Positions 15,634 to 24,719 of a stretch of 64,000 nt of DNA are shown here, piece after piece. The notes below the pieces were generated by a model that was not told the DNA's origin, did not search any database, and saw only the letters and a program-made list of their open reading frames with translations. Position 1 is the first letter of the stretch. Each line of letters starts with the position of its first letter. Position numbers and translations under genes: made by a program. The stretch comes from Actinomycetes bacterium (lineage in GTDB: Bacteria; Actinomycetota; Acidimicrobiia; Acidimicrobiales; Microtrichaceae): positions 57,423 to 121,422 of the forward strand of contig JAEWED010000066.1 in assembly GCA_023389745.1 (NCBI GenBank), given 5' to 3'.

Positions 15634-17136
15634 TCAGGGCGCCTGGAGTGCTGCCTGGAGCACCGCTCGGGCGATCGGACCCGCCACGCGACCACCGGTC
15701 AGACCGTCGTCGCCGTCGACGCCCTGGACCATCACGGCGACGGCCACGGTGGGCTCCTGACCCTCGGGCCCGGCGAACGCGATCATCCAGGCGTGGGACT
15801 TCGGCGGCGAGGTGCCGAGCTGTGCGGTGCCGGTCTTGGCGCCGACGTCGAAGCCGGGCAGTCGCAGCGTCGAGGCGGTCCCGGTCTGGACGACGCCGAT
15901 CATGCCCCGTCGCATCACCTCGGCCACGTCCGCGCTGGCCGACTCGCGCCAGGGGCGCTCCTCGAAGCGGGAGACGACCTCGCCGTCGCGTGCCTGGACC
16001 TCGGACATGACGTGCGGGGTCATGATGCGGCCCTTGTTGGCGATGCCCGCGGCGACGAGCGCCATCTGCAGCGGGGTCGCGGCGACGTCGTTCTGACCGA
16101 TCGCGGTCTGTGCGAGCGCGGGGGTGTCGTCGTAGACGGGGGCGGCGCCCTCGGGGCGTGACACGACCGAACCGAAGTCGGTCGGGTACACCGAGCGGGC
16201 CGGACGGGTGAGGTCGATCGGTGGGGTGTCGTTGAAGCCCGCCGCTTCGGCCGCGGCGATCATCGGATCCGGTCCGAGCTGTTCGGCGGCCATCTGCGCG
16301 AACGCCGCGTTGCAGGACTGCTCGAGGATCGCGAACAGCGCACCGCCGCAGAAGCTGCGCCCGAAGTTGTAGATCGGCCGGTTGGTGAGCGGCGGCGTGT
16401 AGGACTGCACCACCGGATAGGTCGGTTCGGCCTCGCTGACGGTGCCCGAGGTCAGCCCGGCGGTCGCGGTGACGACCTTGAACGTCGAACCGGGGAAGAA
16501 GCGGTCCTGGTAGGCACGCGAGAGCAGCGGCTTCTCGGGCACCGTGTCGAGCAGCGACTTGACCGCCTGTGCGCTCTCGGTGTCGTTCGACGAGATCAGG
16601 TTCGGATCGAACGTCGGGTTGGAGTACATGGCGAGGATCCCGCCCGTGCGGGGGTCGAGCGCCACGACCGACCCGGTGAGCCCGCCGAGCGCGTCGCGGG
16701 CCGCGGTCTGCACGTCGCTGCGCACGGTGAGCACGACGTCGCCCTCGCTCGAGGTGTCCGAGAAGAACCCGGAGAGCTCGTGCAGCTGCAGCGAGGCGGT
16801 GCGCCCGGTGAGCTCGGCGTTGTAGGTGCGTTCGACGCCGGTCGAGCCGAGCAGGAACGCGTAGTAGCCGGTGATGTGCGCGTACAGATCGCCCTCGGGG
16901 TAGACCCGCTGGTAGCGCAGGTCGGCGCGGCGGACCTCGGAGTTGGCCAGGATGACGCCGTCCGCGGTGACGATGTCGCCGCGGGGACGGTTGAAGTCGC
17001 GCAGCTGGGCACGGGTGTTCTCGGGGCGGTCGTTGTATGCCGAGGCCTGGAACACCTGGATCTGGTTGAGCTTCGCGAAGAGGGCGACGTAGGCGACCAT
17101 GATCACGGCGCCGAGGATCTTGATCTGGCGGCTCAC
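15634..17136 (-). CDS. pbpA: class B penicillin-binding protein PbpA
   Basis: This 500-aa D,D-transpeptidase with an N-terminal signal-anchor crosslinks peptidoglycan during elongation and division. The active-site set is complete: S217xxK220 in FFPGSTFK, SCN at 274-276 and KTG at 434-436. It overlaps rodA by 4 bp (ATGA), consistent with the obligatory SEDS-polymerase and class B PBP pairing. In mycobacteria PbpA localisation depends on FHA proteins and kinase activity, and the same partners flank it here. Confidence 0.94.
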   Translation of the reverse strand: MSRQIKILGAVIMVAYVALFAKLNQIQVFQASAYNDRPENTRAQLRDFNRPRGDIVTADGVILANSEVRRADLRYQRVYPEGDLYAHITGYYAFLLGSTGVERTYNAELTGRTASLQLHELSGFFSDTSSEGDVVLTVRSDVQTAARDALGGLTGSVVALDPRTGGILAMYSNPTFDPNLISSNDTESAQAVKSLLDTVPEKPLLSRAYQDRFFPGSTFKVVTATAGLTSGTVSEAEPTYPVVQSYTPPLTNRPIYNFGRSFCGGALFAILEQSCNAAFAQMAAEQLGPDPMIAAAEAAGFNDTPPIDLTRPARSVYPTDFGSVVSRPEGAAPVYDDTPALAQTAIGQNDVAATPLQMALVAAGIANKGRIMTPHVMSEVQARDGEVVSRFEERPWRESASADVAEVMRRGMIGVVQTGTASTLRLPGFDVGAKTGTAQLGTSPPKSHAWMIAFAGPEGQEPTVAVAVMVQGVDGDDGLTGGRVAGPIARAVLQAALQAP

Positions 17137-18503
17137 TGGGCGACCACCGGTTCAGGGGCACGCTGCTCGGTCTGGTCCGAGACCCGCACCAGCAGCGCGA
17201 GCAGCACGTAGTTCGCGACGAGCGACGAACCGCCGTAGGAGACGAACGGCAGGGTCACGCCGGTCAGGGGCAGCACCCGGATCACGCCGGCGATGATGAT
17301 GAACGCCTGGAACGCGATGAGTGCGGTCAGCCCGACCACGAGCAGGCTGCCGAACGCGTCGGTCGAACGACGAGCGGCACGCAGCCCGCTGCCGGCGAGC
17401 AACAGGAACGCGCACAGCACGGCGGTGGCCCCCAGCAGGCCGAGCTCCTCGCCGATGACCGCGAAGATGAAGTCGGATTCATCGGCGGGGATGCGCCCGG
17501 AGATACCGAGCCCGGGTCCGGTGCCGGTCGTGCCGCCCCAGGCGAGCGCGTAGGCCGCCTGGATGACCTGGTAGCCGCCGTCGCCAGGGTCGGACCACGG
17601 GTTGATCCACGTCTCGACGCGCAGCTTCACGTGGGAGAACTGGCTCCACGCGACGTACGCGGCCGCGCCGAAGAGCCCGAGACCGACCGCCACGTAGCTG
17701 CCACGTCCGGTGGCGACCCACAACATGACGATGAACAGGATGAAGAACAGCAACGCCGAGCCGAGGTCCTTCTCGAAGACCATGACGACCAGGGCGAAGC
17801 CCACGGCGAGCAGGATCGGCGCGAAGTGCTTGGGATCGGGGGTGTTGAGCCGGCCGATTTGGAAGGTCGCGACACCCAGCAGCTCGCGCCGTTCGACCAG
17901 GTAGCCGGCGAAGAAGATCGCCAGGCAGATCTTGGCGAACTCGCCGGGCTGGAAGTTCACCGGTCCGATCGACACCCAGATGCGCGAGCCGTTGATGGTC
18001 TGGCCGATGCCCGGCAGCAACGGCAGCACCAGCAGCAGCACACCCAGCAGGCCGAAGGTGTAGCGGTAGCGCTGCAGCACCCGGATGTCGCGGATGACGG
18101 CGAGGGTGACGATGTAGCCGAAGATGCCGACCGCGGTCCACGACGCCTGCAGCGCTGCCAGGTCGCCGTCGATGCGGGCGATGAAGACGTAGCCGATGCC
18201 GTTGAGCAGCGAGGCGAGCGGCAGGAACAGCGGATCGGCCGCGGGTGCGAGACGGCGGGTGGCGACGTGGGCGGCGAGCAGCAGGGCGAGCAGCACGCCG
18301 AGGAACGGCACGATGTCGGCCGGCAGCGAGGCGCTGCGCCCCAGGCTGGCGAGTGCGTAGGCGCCGCAGATGACCAGGAACGCGAGCAGCAGCAGTCCGA
18401 GCTCGGTCGTGCGGCGCCGTCGGCCGAGTGCCTTGACCGCTGCCTGGTGGGCGGTCGGAGATCCGCTCGCCGCGGGGCTACCGGGTTCGCTGGTGATCGT
18501 CAC
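17133..18503 (-). CDS. rodA: SEDS glycosyltransferase RodA/FtsW
   Basis: This 456-aa SEDS-family polytopic protein polymerises lipid II into glycan strands. Characteristic segments are GSRIWVSIGPVNFQPGEFAK, VFEKDLGSALLFFILF (the catalytic Asp region) and a C-terminal LPLTGVTLPFVSYGGSSL. It lies between pstP and pbpA with 4-bp overlaps on both sides, so all three are co-translated. The genomic partner and length favour the RodA role over FtsW. Confidence 0.93.
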   Translation of the reverse strand: MTITSEPGSPAASGSPTAHQAAVKALGRRRRTTELGLLLLAFLVICGAYALASLGRSASLPADIVPFLGVLLALLLAAHVATRRLAPAADPLFLPLASLLNGIGYVFIARIDGDLAALQASWTAVGIFGYIVTLAVIRDIRVLQRYRYTFGLLGVLLLVLPLLPGIGQTINGSRIWVSIGPVNFQPGEFAKICLAIFFAGYLVERRELLGVATFQIGRLNTPDPKHFAPILLAVGFALVVMVFEKDLGSALLFFILFIVMLWVATGRGSYVAVGLGLFGAAAYVAWSQFSHVKLRVETWINPWSDPGDGGYQVIQAAYALAWGGTTGTGPGLGISGRIPADESDFIFAVIGEELGLLGATAVLCAFLLLAGSGLRAARRSTDAFGSLLVVGLTALIAFQAFIIIAGVIRVLPLTGVTLPFVSYGGSSLVANYVLLALLVRVSDQTEQRAPEPVVAQ

Positions 18504-20059
18504 GCCGGCGGGGCGGGCGGCGCCGGCGGCGGTACCGGCACCGTCGTCGGAACGGTGGTGGTCGTGGTCGTGGTGGTGGTCGTCGTCGTGGTCGTGGTGG
18601 TCGTCGTCGTGGTGGCCCGACGCTCGATGTTCGTCACGTAGGTCCGGGCCTTCGCCTCGGTCTCGAACTCACGGGCGTCGTCGAGGTCGGAGCGGTCCTT
18701 GGCCGACAACAGGTCGAGGTCGATGTCGAAGCGGGCGACGACCTTCGGCTGGCGCCACAGCAACGCGGTGGGGCGGCCCTCGAAGAGCACCACCTCGCCG
18801 TCGTCGGTGCCGACGTACCAGCCGCTGCCCATCTGGTAGAGCACGGCACCGACCGCGACCGCGACGATCAGCAGGACGCTGAGCACGAACAGCGGGGTGC
18901 GCCAGCTGCGTTGACGCTTCGACGTCGTGGGTTCGCCGTCGGCGGCGCTGGACACCCCGGCGTCATCGGCGGTCGACGTGCTGCTCAGCAGCGACGGGTC
19001 GATCGCCGGTTCGTCGGCCTCGGCGCCGAGCGCGACGCCACCGTTCGTCGACCCGGCGGCGCCTGCTGCGGCGATGCCCTCGCCAGCACCGTTGCCGTTG
19101 CCGAGGTCGTCGTCACGGGGCGCCGTCGCGACCTCGATGTCGTCCGCGTCGTCGGCGACGTCGTCATCGGCCTCGTCGTCGATCGCGCCGCCACCGGGAG
19201 CCGCCGAGATCGGGACCAACGGCACGGTCGCGGTGTCGTGCTCGGAGTCGCGGAACGCGTCGTCGAGGTCGACCGTCGGTGTCGCGATGCGGCGGTAGCG
19301 GTCGCCCAGCGGCGCGGGTGGCACGCCGGCGTCGCGCACCTCGACCACGACGGCCGAGATGTTGTCGCGGCCGCCTGCGGCGTCGGCCTCTGCCGCCAGG
19401 CGCTGCGCGGTGAGCTGCGGGTCGTCGCCCTCGGCGAGGATCTCGGCGATGCGGTCCTCGGAGAGCTCGTTGAACAGGCCGTCGCTGCACAGCAGCAACC
19501 GGTCGCCGTCGCACGGCGACAGCAGCCAGGCGTCGACCACCACGAGTGCCTCGACGCCGAGCGCCCGGGTCAGCACGTTGCGCTGCGGGTGCACCTCGGC
19601 CTCGGCGGGGGTGATGCGACCCTCTCGGACGAGGGTCTCGACCAGCGAGTGATCCTCGGTCAGCTGTCGCAGCTCGCCGTCGGCGAACAGGTAGACGCGG
19701 CTGTCGCCGACGTTGAGCACCGCGAGGTGGTAGCCGTCCTCGTCGACCAGGCCGACGACGCACACGGTCGTGCCCATGCCGCGCAGGTCCTCGTCCTCTT
19801 CGGCGCGGTCGTTGATGCGACGGTTCGCCAGGTGCACCGCCGAGACCAGGTCGACCAGCGACCGGTGGTCCGCGACGCCGTGGAGCACCTCGACGGTGTC
19901 GGCCGAGGCGACCTCTCCGGCACGGTGCCCGCCCATGCCGTCGGCGACCGCGACGAGCTCGTCGGTGACCAGGATCGAGTCCTCGTTGGCCGCGCGGACC
20001 TGCCCGACGAGCGTGCTCGAGCCGGTGACCAGACGGATCTCCGGGGACACCTCTGTCAC
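18500..20059 (-). CDS. pstP: PP2C serine/threonine phosphatase PstP
   Basis: This 519-aa membrane-bound PPM phosphatase has its catalytic domain at about residues 12-241. Metal-binding motifs are DGMGGH (40-45), GDSRVYLF, CSDGLFNEL and GGRDNIS. A 140-residue acidic linker follows, then a helix (about 388-408) and an extracellular module beginning GWYVGTDDGEVVLFEG, and the protein ends in about 21 consecutive Thr and a Pro-rich tail. It dephosphorylates PknB and its substrates. The poly-Thr end arises from ACC/ACG codon runs and might be O-glycosylated (inference). Confidence 0.94.
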   Translation of the reverse strand: MTEVSPEIRLVTGSSTLVGQVRAANEDSILVTDELVAVADGMGGHRAGEVASADTVEVLHGVADHRSLVDLVSAVHLANRRINDRAEEDEDLRGMGTTVCVVGLVDEDGYHLAVLNVGDSRVYLFADGELRQLTEDHSLVETLVREGRITPAEAEVHPQRNVLTRALGVEALVVVDAWLLSPCDGDRLLLCSDGLFNELSEDRIAEILAEGDDPQLTAQRLAAEADAAGGRDNISAVVVEVRDAGVPPAPLGDRYRRIATPTVDLDDAFRDSEHDTATVPLVPISAAPGGGAIDDEADDDVADDADDIEVATAPRDDDLGNGNGAGEGIAAAGAAGSTNGGVALGAEADEPAIDPSLLSSTSTADDAGVSSAADGEPTTSKRQRSWRTPLFVLSVLLIVAVAVGAVLYQMGSGWYVGTDDGEVVLFEGRPTALLWRQPKVVARFDIDLDLLSAKDRSDLDDAREFETEAKARTYVTNIERRATTTTTTTTTTTTTTTTTTTTVPTTVPVPPPAPPAPPA

Positions 20060-20550
20060 CGGACCTCCATCACGACGTTGCCGATCTGGATGCGGTCACC
20101 GAGGCGAGCCGGCATCTGACCCACGGCGCGGGTGCCGTTGACCCAGGTGCCGTTGGTGGAGCCGAGGTCCTCGACGAACACCGAGCCGTCGCGGATGAAG
20201 ATCCGTGAGTGCACCTGCGAGACGTACTGCTCGTCGAGCGCGATGGAGCAGCCTGCGGCACGGCCGACGGTCAGCTCGTCGCCCAGGGCGAACTCGGCCC
20301 CTGCGCGGTTCGCCGGTTCGATCAGGACCAACCGCGTGGGCAGCGCAGGGGTGCCGCGACGGGTGCGGGCGGGCTTCTGCTTCGGCGCCTTCTGCTTGGC
20401 GGCCTTGCGGGAACGGCTGGCGCCGGGGTCGGCGGGCGCGAGCTTCGGCGGGTTGACCTCGGTCCACACCGCTCGCAGCACGCGCAGGAAGAAGAGGTAC
20501 AGGAGCGCCAGGAGGCACAGCTTCAGAACGGTGAGCAGCTGCTCGGACAC
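20056..20550 (-). CDS. fhaB: FHA-domain protein FhaB (FipA)
   Basis: This 164-aa protein has an N-terminal membrane helix (about 5-27), a basic linker and a C-terminal FHA domain (about 72-162). Phosphothreonine-binding signatures are LTVGRAAGCSIALDE, SQVHSRI and LGSTNGTWVNG. In mycobacteria FhaB/FipA links kinase signalling to FtsZ and FtsQ during septation. It overlaps pstP by 4 bp. Confidence 0.92.
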   Translation of the reverse strand: MSEQLLTVLKLCLLALLYLFFLRVLRAVWTEVNPPKLAPADPGASRSRKAAKQKAPKQKPARTRRGTPALPTRLVLIEPANRAGAEFALGDELTVGRAAGCSIALDEQYVSQVHSRIFIRDGSVFVEDLGSTNGTWVNGTRAVGQMPARLGDRIQIGNVVMEVR

Positions 20551-20561
20551 TGGGCAGGAGC

Positions 20562-21221
20562 CTACGACGCCTGGAAGTGCATCACGGTGTTGCCGAAGCG
20601 GACCTCGTCACCGTCGCGGAGCTGGTGTTCAGCGACGCGTGCGTCGTTGACCTTGGTGCCGTTGGTCGAACCCAGGTCGATCACCACGAAGCCGTCGCCG
20701 TAGGGGCGGATCTCTGCGTGGTGGCGGCTGACGTTCGGGTCGGCCAGCACGATGGTGCAGTCGTTCTGGCGTCCGATGGTCACGACGTACTCGCCCAGGG
20801 GCACGCGATCACCCGTCGGCAGCAGCAGCGCGCCGGGCGGCAGGCCGTCCTCGCCCTCGGCGAAACGACCGTCGACGGCGAGCACACCGGGGCGCAGCGA
20901 CTCGTCGACGTCGATGTGCACCTCGACCGCACCGACGAAGCCGTACTGCTCGTCTCGGGCGTGCTCACGGGCGGCATCGGCGAGCTCTCGGCGCAGCGTG
21001 CCGAGCAGGTCGTGCAGCTGCTCGGCGTCGGCCGGCGAGATGCGGAACACGAACGAGTTGGGCACGAGCGTGCGGCCGTCGACGCCGACGGTGCGGTGCG
21101 AGTCCATGTCTCGCACGAGCTTGCGCCCGAACTCGACCGGGCTGAGGCCGCTGCGGAACAGCCGGGAGAACGTTCCCTCGACCGCCCGCTCGAGGCGACC
21201 CTCGAAACCCTTGATACCCAT
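20562..21221 (-). CDS. fhaA: FHA-domain protein FhaA (DUF3662)
   Basis: This 219-aa protein has an N-terminal DUF3662 domain (GIKGFEGRLERAVEGTFSRL, to about residue 120) and a C-terminal FHA domain with VTIGRQNDC, SRHHAEI and LGSTNGTKVND. FhaA binds phosphorylated proteins of the PknB pathway, including the MviN pseudokinase in mycobacteria. The ATG at 21221 precedes the conserved MGIKGFEG. An upstream in-frame start is possible but not conserved. It is much shorter than the mycobacterial FhaA because the long central linker is absent. It heads the minus-strand run and is divergent from tRNA-Leu. Confidence 0.93.
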   Translation of the reverse strand: MGIKGFEGRLERAVEGTFSRLFRSGLSPVEFGRKLVRDMDSHRTVGVDGRTLVPNSFVFRISPADAEQLHDLLGTLRRELADAAREHARDEQYGFVGAVEVHIDVDESLRPGVLAVDGRFAEGEDGLPPGALLLPTGDRVPLGEYVVTIGRQNDCTIVLADPNVSRHHAEIRPYGDGFVVIDLGSTNGTKVNDARVAEHQLRDGDEVRFGNTVMHFQAS

Positions 21222-21309
21222 GGCGACCACGATACCGATGCCAGGGGACATGTCCGGGATCACACTTGGGGGTGTCGCCCCGGGTTGGGCTACGATGCGC
21301 TCTCCACTC

Positions 21310-21393
21310 GCGCGAGTGGCGGAATTGGCAGACGCGCTGGATTCAGGTTCCAGTGTCCGAAAGGACGTGGGGGTTCAAGTCCCCCCTCGCGCA
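21310..21393 (+). tRNA. tRNA-Leu (CAG)
   Basis: Acceptor GCGCGAG (21310-21316) pairs with CTCGCGC (21386-21392). The anticodon stem CTGGA/TCCAG encloses loop TTCAGGT with anticodon CAG. A long variable arm (TCCGAAAGGA) and a T arm GGGGG-TTCAAGT-CCCCC follow. The long variable arm is typical of tRNA-Leu. The CCA end is not fully encoded. A tRNA-Leu next to fhaA is the same arrangement as in mycobacteria. Confidence 0.97.
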
Positions 21394-21421
21394 CCGCAGT
21401 GATGTCCGTAGGACACCACCG

Positions 21422-21456
21422 ACACCCCGAACCCTCTGGGTCGGGGTGTTCTTCGT
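21422..21456 (+). terminator. tRNA-Leu terminator
   Basis: ACACCCCGA (21422-21430) and TCGGGGTGT (21441-21449) form a perfect 9-bp stem with a 10-nt loop, followed by the T-rich TTCTTCG. It is placed right after the tRNA. Confidence 0.8.
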
Positions 21457-21649
21457 TGTCGGGCGCACCCGCGGCGACGTCGGACCACCGACGTCTCGAT
21501 CGGCAGCGACAGGGGACAGCCCGCCCAACGCCAACTGATGGGAGCGCCCCAGTCGTCGTGAGAGGCTGGGACCGAGCGGCTGGGCGCCACCGCTCAGGGC
21601 GGGCGCGGTGCGTGAACCAGACCCGGGCCGCGGCGAGCCGCTGCCGTCG

Positions 21650-21808
21650 CTACGGCTCGGGATCCGCCGTCTGCTCGGCCTCGGCGACCGGTGGGCGCGC
21701 CGGCAACTCGCAGACGTCGGCCTGCCCGAGCAGATCGGGGTCATCGAGGAACTCGACCGGCTCCGCACCGGTCGGCGCGATGTCGGAGTTCGACAGGTAG
21801 AAGGACAT
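21650..21808 (-). CDS. small acidic protein, unknown
   Basis: This 52-aa product starts MSFYLSNSDIAPTGAEPVEF and has an ATG at 21808 preceded by a strong GGAGGTG seven bases away. It is acidic, has one Cys, and ends in an Ala/Glu/Pro-rich tail. Codon use is GC3-rich like real genes here. The clean ribosome site and defined N-terminus suggest a genuine small gene. It could be a small structural protein or a modified-peptide precursor, but no modifying enzyme lies next to it. Confidence 0.5.
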   Translation of the reverse strand: MSFYLSNSDIAPTGAEPVEFLDDPDLLGQADVCELPARPPVAEAEQTADPEP

Positions 21809-22191
21809 GACGGCACCTCCGGGTGTCAGGATCGACGTGTCGGGTTCGGGTGCGACGCTGGTGCTGTCACGACGGTGGCCGCGGAACAGCTCGCAGCACC
21901 TCATCAGCCTTGCTGGCCTCGTCGTAGGAAGCGAGGATCGTCTCCTCGGTGGCGCCCGACGAGCGCTCGGCGCACCTCGCGTCTCGGTCGGCGCCGCGGT
22001 GTCCCAGTCGGTGGGTTTCGCGATGTTTCTCGTGCTCCCCTGCGTGGTGCTGGCGGCCGCCCGGCCGACGCCTGCCCAGCCGTCTCCGCGGCGGACGTGG
22101 TGACGCGGGAGTCGTCGGCTCTGCACCAGCGAGCCCCGACGCGAGGCCGGTCCCAGGAGTGCGCCGCAGCGATTCCGGGTATCCGTCGCTC
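21809..22191. other. gene-poor stretch
   Basis: There is no credible gene in about 380 bp. Overlapping frames on both strands give Arg/Pro-rich shadow proteins without ribosome sites. It probably holds promoters for the small minus-strand gene and the plus-strand SRPBCC gene. I see no clear operator. Confidence 0.5.
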
Positions 22192-22662
22192 ATGCCTGCT
22201 TTCTCGCGCTCCGTCGACGTCGACCGGCCCGTCGCCGATGTCTGGGACATCTGGACCGACGTCCGCATCCTCCCGCAGCTGTCGTCCAGCACCAGCGAGG
22301 TGCTCGACGCGCCCGAGCGCTTGACCGAGGTCGGTCAGACCTTCCGCCAGATCGTCCGTGCCGTCGGGCGCTGCTTCGAGGTGGACTGGACCGTCACGAG
22401 CATCGAGGACCGCGACCACCTGACCATCGAGAGCAGCGTCGTGATGGGTGTGACCCCGCGGCTCACCGAACGAGTGATGTCGTTGTCGGCCAACCGCACC
22501 CGACTGACCATCGACGTCGAGTACACGCTGCCGTTCGGCCCGCTCGGGCGGCTCGCGTCGAAGCTCGGCGTCGAGCAGCTGGCGCACCGCGAGACCACCG
22601 AGCTCCTGGAACGGTTGCAGCACGTCATCGAGTCGAGCCCCGCCCCCGCAGGTGAACGGTGA
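22192..22662 (+). CDS. SRPBCC-fold (polyketide cyclase/dehydrase-like) protein
   Basis: This 156-aa protein of the START/SRPBCC hydrophobic-pocket fold opens with FSRSVDVDRPVADVWDIWTD, the usual first strand and helix. It ends in a long C-terminal helix (ETTELLERLQHVIE). Such proteins bind or transform hydrophobic ligands. No specific ligand can be named. The start ATG lies close to the conserved first strand. Confidence 0.8.
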   Translation: MPAFSRSVDVDRPVADVWDIWTDVRILPQLSSSTSEVLDAPERLTEVGQTFRQIVRAVGRCFEVDWTVTSIEDRDHLTIESSVVMGVTPRLTERVMSLSANRTRLTIDVEYTLPFGPLGRLASKLGVEQLAHRETTELLERLQHVIESSPAPAGER

Positions 22663-22715
22663 GCCGAACGCTCGCACGGCGACTCCGCCCCATCGGTGAG
22701 CACGACCTGGGTCGG

Positions 22716-24311
22716 TCAGGGAGCGGCCCGGACGAGGTCGAGTCGGTCGTCGACCCGGGTCACCTCGACCTCCGGCCGGTCGACGAAGTCGAGGGCTCCT
22801 GCGCACTCGGCGCCGAAGCCGAATCCGCTCTCGGCCAGGAGCACCGATGCCCGTCCCGAGGCGACCAGTCCGACGAGCTCCTCGAGCTCGTCGTCGTAGG
22901 TCGGGTTGCCCGCCCCTGAGAAGTAGTCGTTCCTGCACGGGACCATGTACGAGGTTCGACCGGTGCCGAGGAAGACGGCGTCCGGGGCGTTCGAGAACAG
23001 CGCGCCGTCGGACGGGAGGTCATCGGCTCGAATCGTGCGGGTCGGTGGCGGCGTCGTGGTGATGACGTCGGCGATGCCGGGGATCTGCATCGACAACACC
23101 CCGATGCTGATGATCGCCGCGACGGTCGCGACGACGACGCGGTGCCGTTCCTGCAGGACCAGCGAGACGGTGGCGAGGGTGGCGGTCGTGAGCAGGATGA
23201 GCGGCAGCGTCATCTGACGGCCGACGAGCGACACGAAGCGATCGACGAACACCACGCTGTCGACGAGCTGGCCGATCATCGTCGCCGCGAGCACCAGCAG
23301 CGGCACGATCCGGCGGGCGTCCGCCCTCCGGTCGGGAATCCGCCAGGCGATCAGCGACAACCCCACGACCACGCCGACGAGCAGGACCAGCGCCACGACG
23401 CCACCGACGGTCGAGTTGACCACCCCTGGGAACAGCGCGCCCAGGCCGCGCACCGCGCCGTTCAGCGCGGCGCGCACCTCGTCAGCCGCTGCCGGGGCCG
23501 CTCGGCGGTCCGAGCTCAGCAGCGTCGCGACGACGGGGAGCAGGCCGAGCGTCGCGGCGACAGCGGTCCGCGCCGCTCGCCGCCCGAACGATCCCGGTGC
23601 GATCAGCGCGACCAGGCACACGGTGGCGACGGCCGAGAGCCCGAGCAGCTTGGTGGCGCTCGCGGCGCCGGCCAGGACCGCAGCGCCGCAGAGCCAGCCC
23701 ACGGACGCGGTGACGAGGAAGCGGTCGAGCGCGAGCAGGCATGCGAGGACCGCGAGGGTGAAGAGCGGCTCGGCCAGCGAGGTCGAGTGCAGGTGGAGCA
23801 CCGGCGCCACGATCACATCGGGCACCCGGACGACGACGATCGTGGCGAGCACCCCGAACAGCGGCAACCAGCTGGTACGGAACAGTCGGCGAGCGAGCAG
23901 ACCGAGCAGCGCCACGTTCACACCGAGCAGGAGCGGGTTCAGCACCCGCACCACGTCGCCGGGCGACCACCCCAGCCACGAGAACGCACCGACCACCACC
24001 GGGAAGAGCGGCGGCCACTGGCGCAGCGGCACCCGCCCGTCGAACGCGATCGACTCGATCGGTCGATAGTGATCGGTGTAGGTGGTGAACGGGACCGTGA
24101 TCCCCCGGCCGTTCGCCATGTTGGAGGCGGTGCCGAGGTACAGCGTCCCGTCGGGGCTCGGGGAGATGCCGTGGCGCGACACGGCCCATGCGAGCGCGGT
24201 CGCCACGACCGCGATCCCGGCCAACCACCACATGTCCGGCGGAGGGCGCCAGCCGACCGCTGCCCCGGCGGGCCGGTCGTCGACCGACGCCGTTGGGGCG
24301 TCCTGCCTCAT
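22716..24311 (-). CDS. polytopic membrane protein, GT-C glycosyltransferase-like
   Basis: This protein of about 531 aa has around eleven hydrophobic helices. A first extracytoplasmic loop contains SPDGTLYLGTASNMANGRG, the acidic-loop arrangement of GT-C enzymes such as the ArnT/PMT class that use polyprenyl-phosphate sugars. The C-terminal 110 residues are soluble and extracytoplasmic. The donor, acceptor and even activity are unproven. A role in surface polysaccharide or protein glycosylation is inferred. The ATG at 24311 follows four optional upstream codons. Confidence 0.65.
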   Translation of the reverse strand: MRQDAPTASVDDRPAGAAVGWRPPPDMWWLAGIAVVATALAWAVSRHGISPSPDGTLYLGTASNMANGRGITVPFTTYTDHYRPIESIAFDGRVPLRQWPPLFPVVVGAFSWLGWSPGDVVRVLNPLLLGVNVALLGLLARRLFRTSWLPLFGVLATIVVVRVPDVIVAPVLHLHSTSLAEPLFTLAVLACLLALDRFLVTASVGWLCGAAVLAGAASATKLLGLSAVATVCLVALIAPGSFGRRAARTAVAATLGLLPVVATLLSSDRRAAPAAADEVRAALNGAVRGLGALFPGVVNSTVGGVVALVLLVGVVVGLSLIAWRIPDRRADARRIVPLLVLAATMIGQLVDSVVFVDRFVSLVGRQMTLPLILLTTATLATVSLVLQERHRVVVATVAAIISIGVLSMQIPGIADVITTTPPPTRTIRADDLPSDGALFSNAPDAVFLGTGRTSYMVPCRNDYFSGAGNPTYDDELEELVGLVASGRASVLLAESGFGFGAECAGALDFVDRPEVEVTRVDDRLDLVRAAP

Positions 24312-24461
24312 CGGCGAACACACACGATGTGTCCGCGTCGTCTCCTCGAATCGCCGCCCACAACCCCTCCGGCCCAGCCACCCATCGCTCCTACAACCAT
24401 TGAGGGTGGCGCAGTTGCGGCCCCAGGGGTCAGCTGGTCAACAGATTTGGTCCGACCGGCT

Positions 24462-24597
24462 CATCGGGTGAGCCTCTCGTGCGGCGGCAGCCGCCACCGG
24501 CGCTCGTCGTTGCGCCGAGCCGAGAGCATTTCGGATCGGCGGGCAGGCCCGATCGCACCGCTCGATTCCCCGATGGGGATCATCGGGTGAGCCTCTC
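24462..24597. repeat. 17-bp direct repeat, 119 bp apart
   Basis: CATCGGGTGAGCCTCTC occurs at 24462-24478 and 24581-24597. The region 24312-24617 between the membrane protein and the small plus-strand frames holds no convincing gene. Confidence 0.6.
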
Positions 24598-24617
24598 CCC
24601 CGGTCACCATCGGGAGC

Positions 24618-24719
24618 ATGACGGCGGCGGAGTTCGTACCCGCGCTCCGTGAGCAGCTCGCCAGGGCGTTCGCGCAGCGGTTCCGATCACGCCCCCGGGA
24701 CCGGTCCGAGCGCCCGTGA
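24618..24719 (+). CDS. 33-aa leader-sized ORF coupled to DUF3892 gene
   Basis: ATG 24618 with GGGAGC just upstream opens a 33-codon basic frame (MTAAEFVPALREQLARAFAQ and on). Its stop overlaps the GTG of the next gene as GTGA. The geometry is that of translational coupling. It is too short to judge by composition. Confidence 0.35.
   Translation: MTAAEFVPALREQLARAFAQRFRSRPRDRSERP

Noticed and set aside
21867..22194. Possible minus-strand gene starting MSDGYPESLRRTPG
   Set aside because: No ribosome site, Arg/Pro/His-rich composition and overlap with the promoter side of the SRPBCC gene. Only a short C-terminal stretch looks protein-like.
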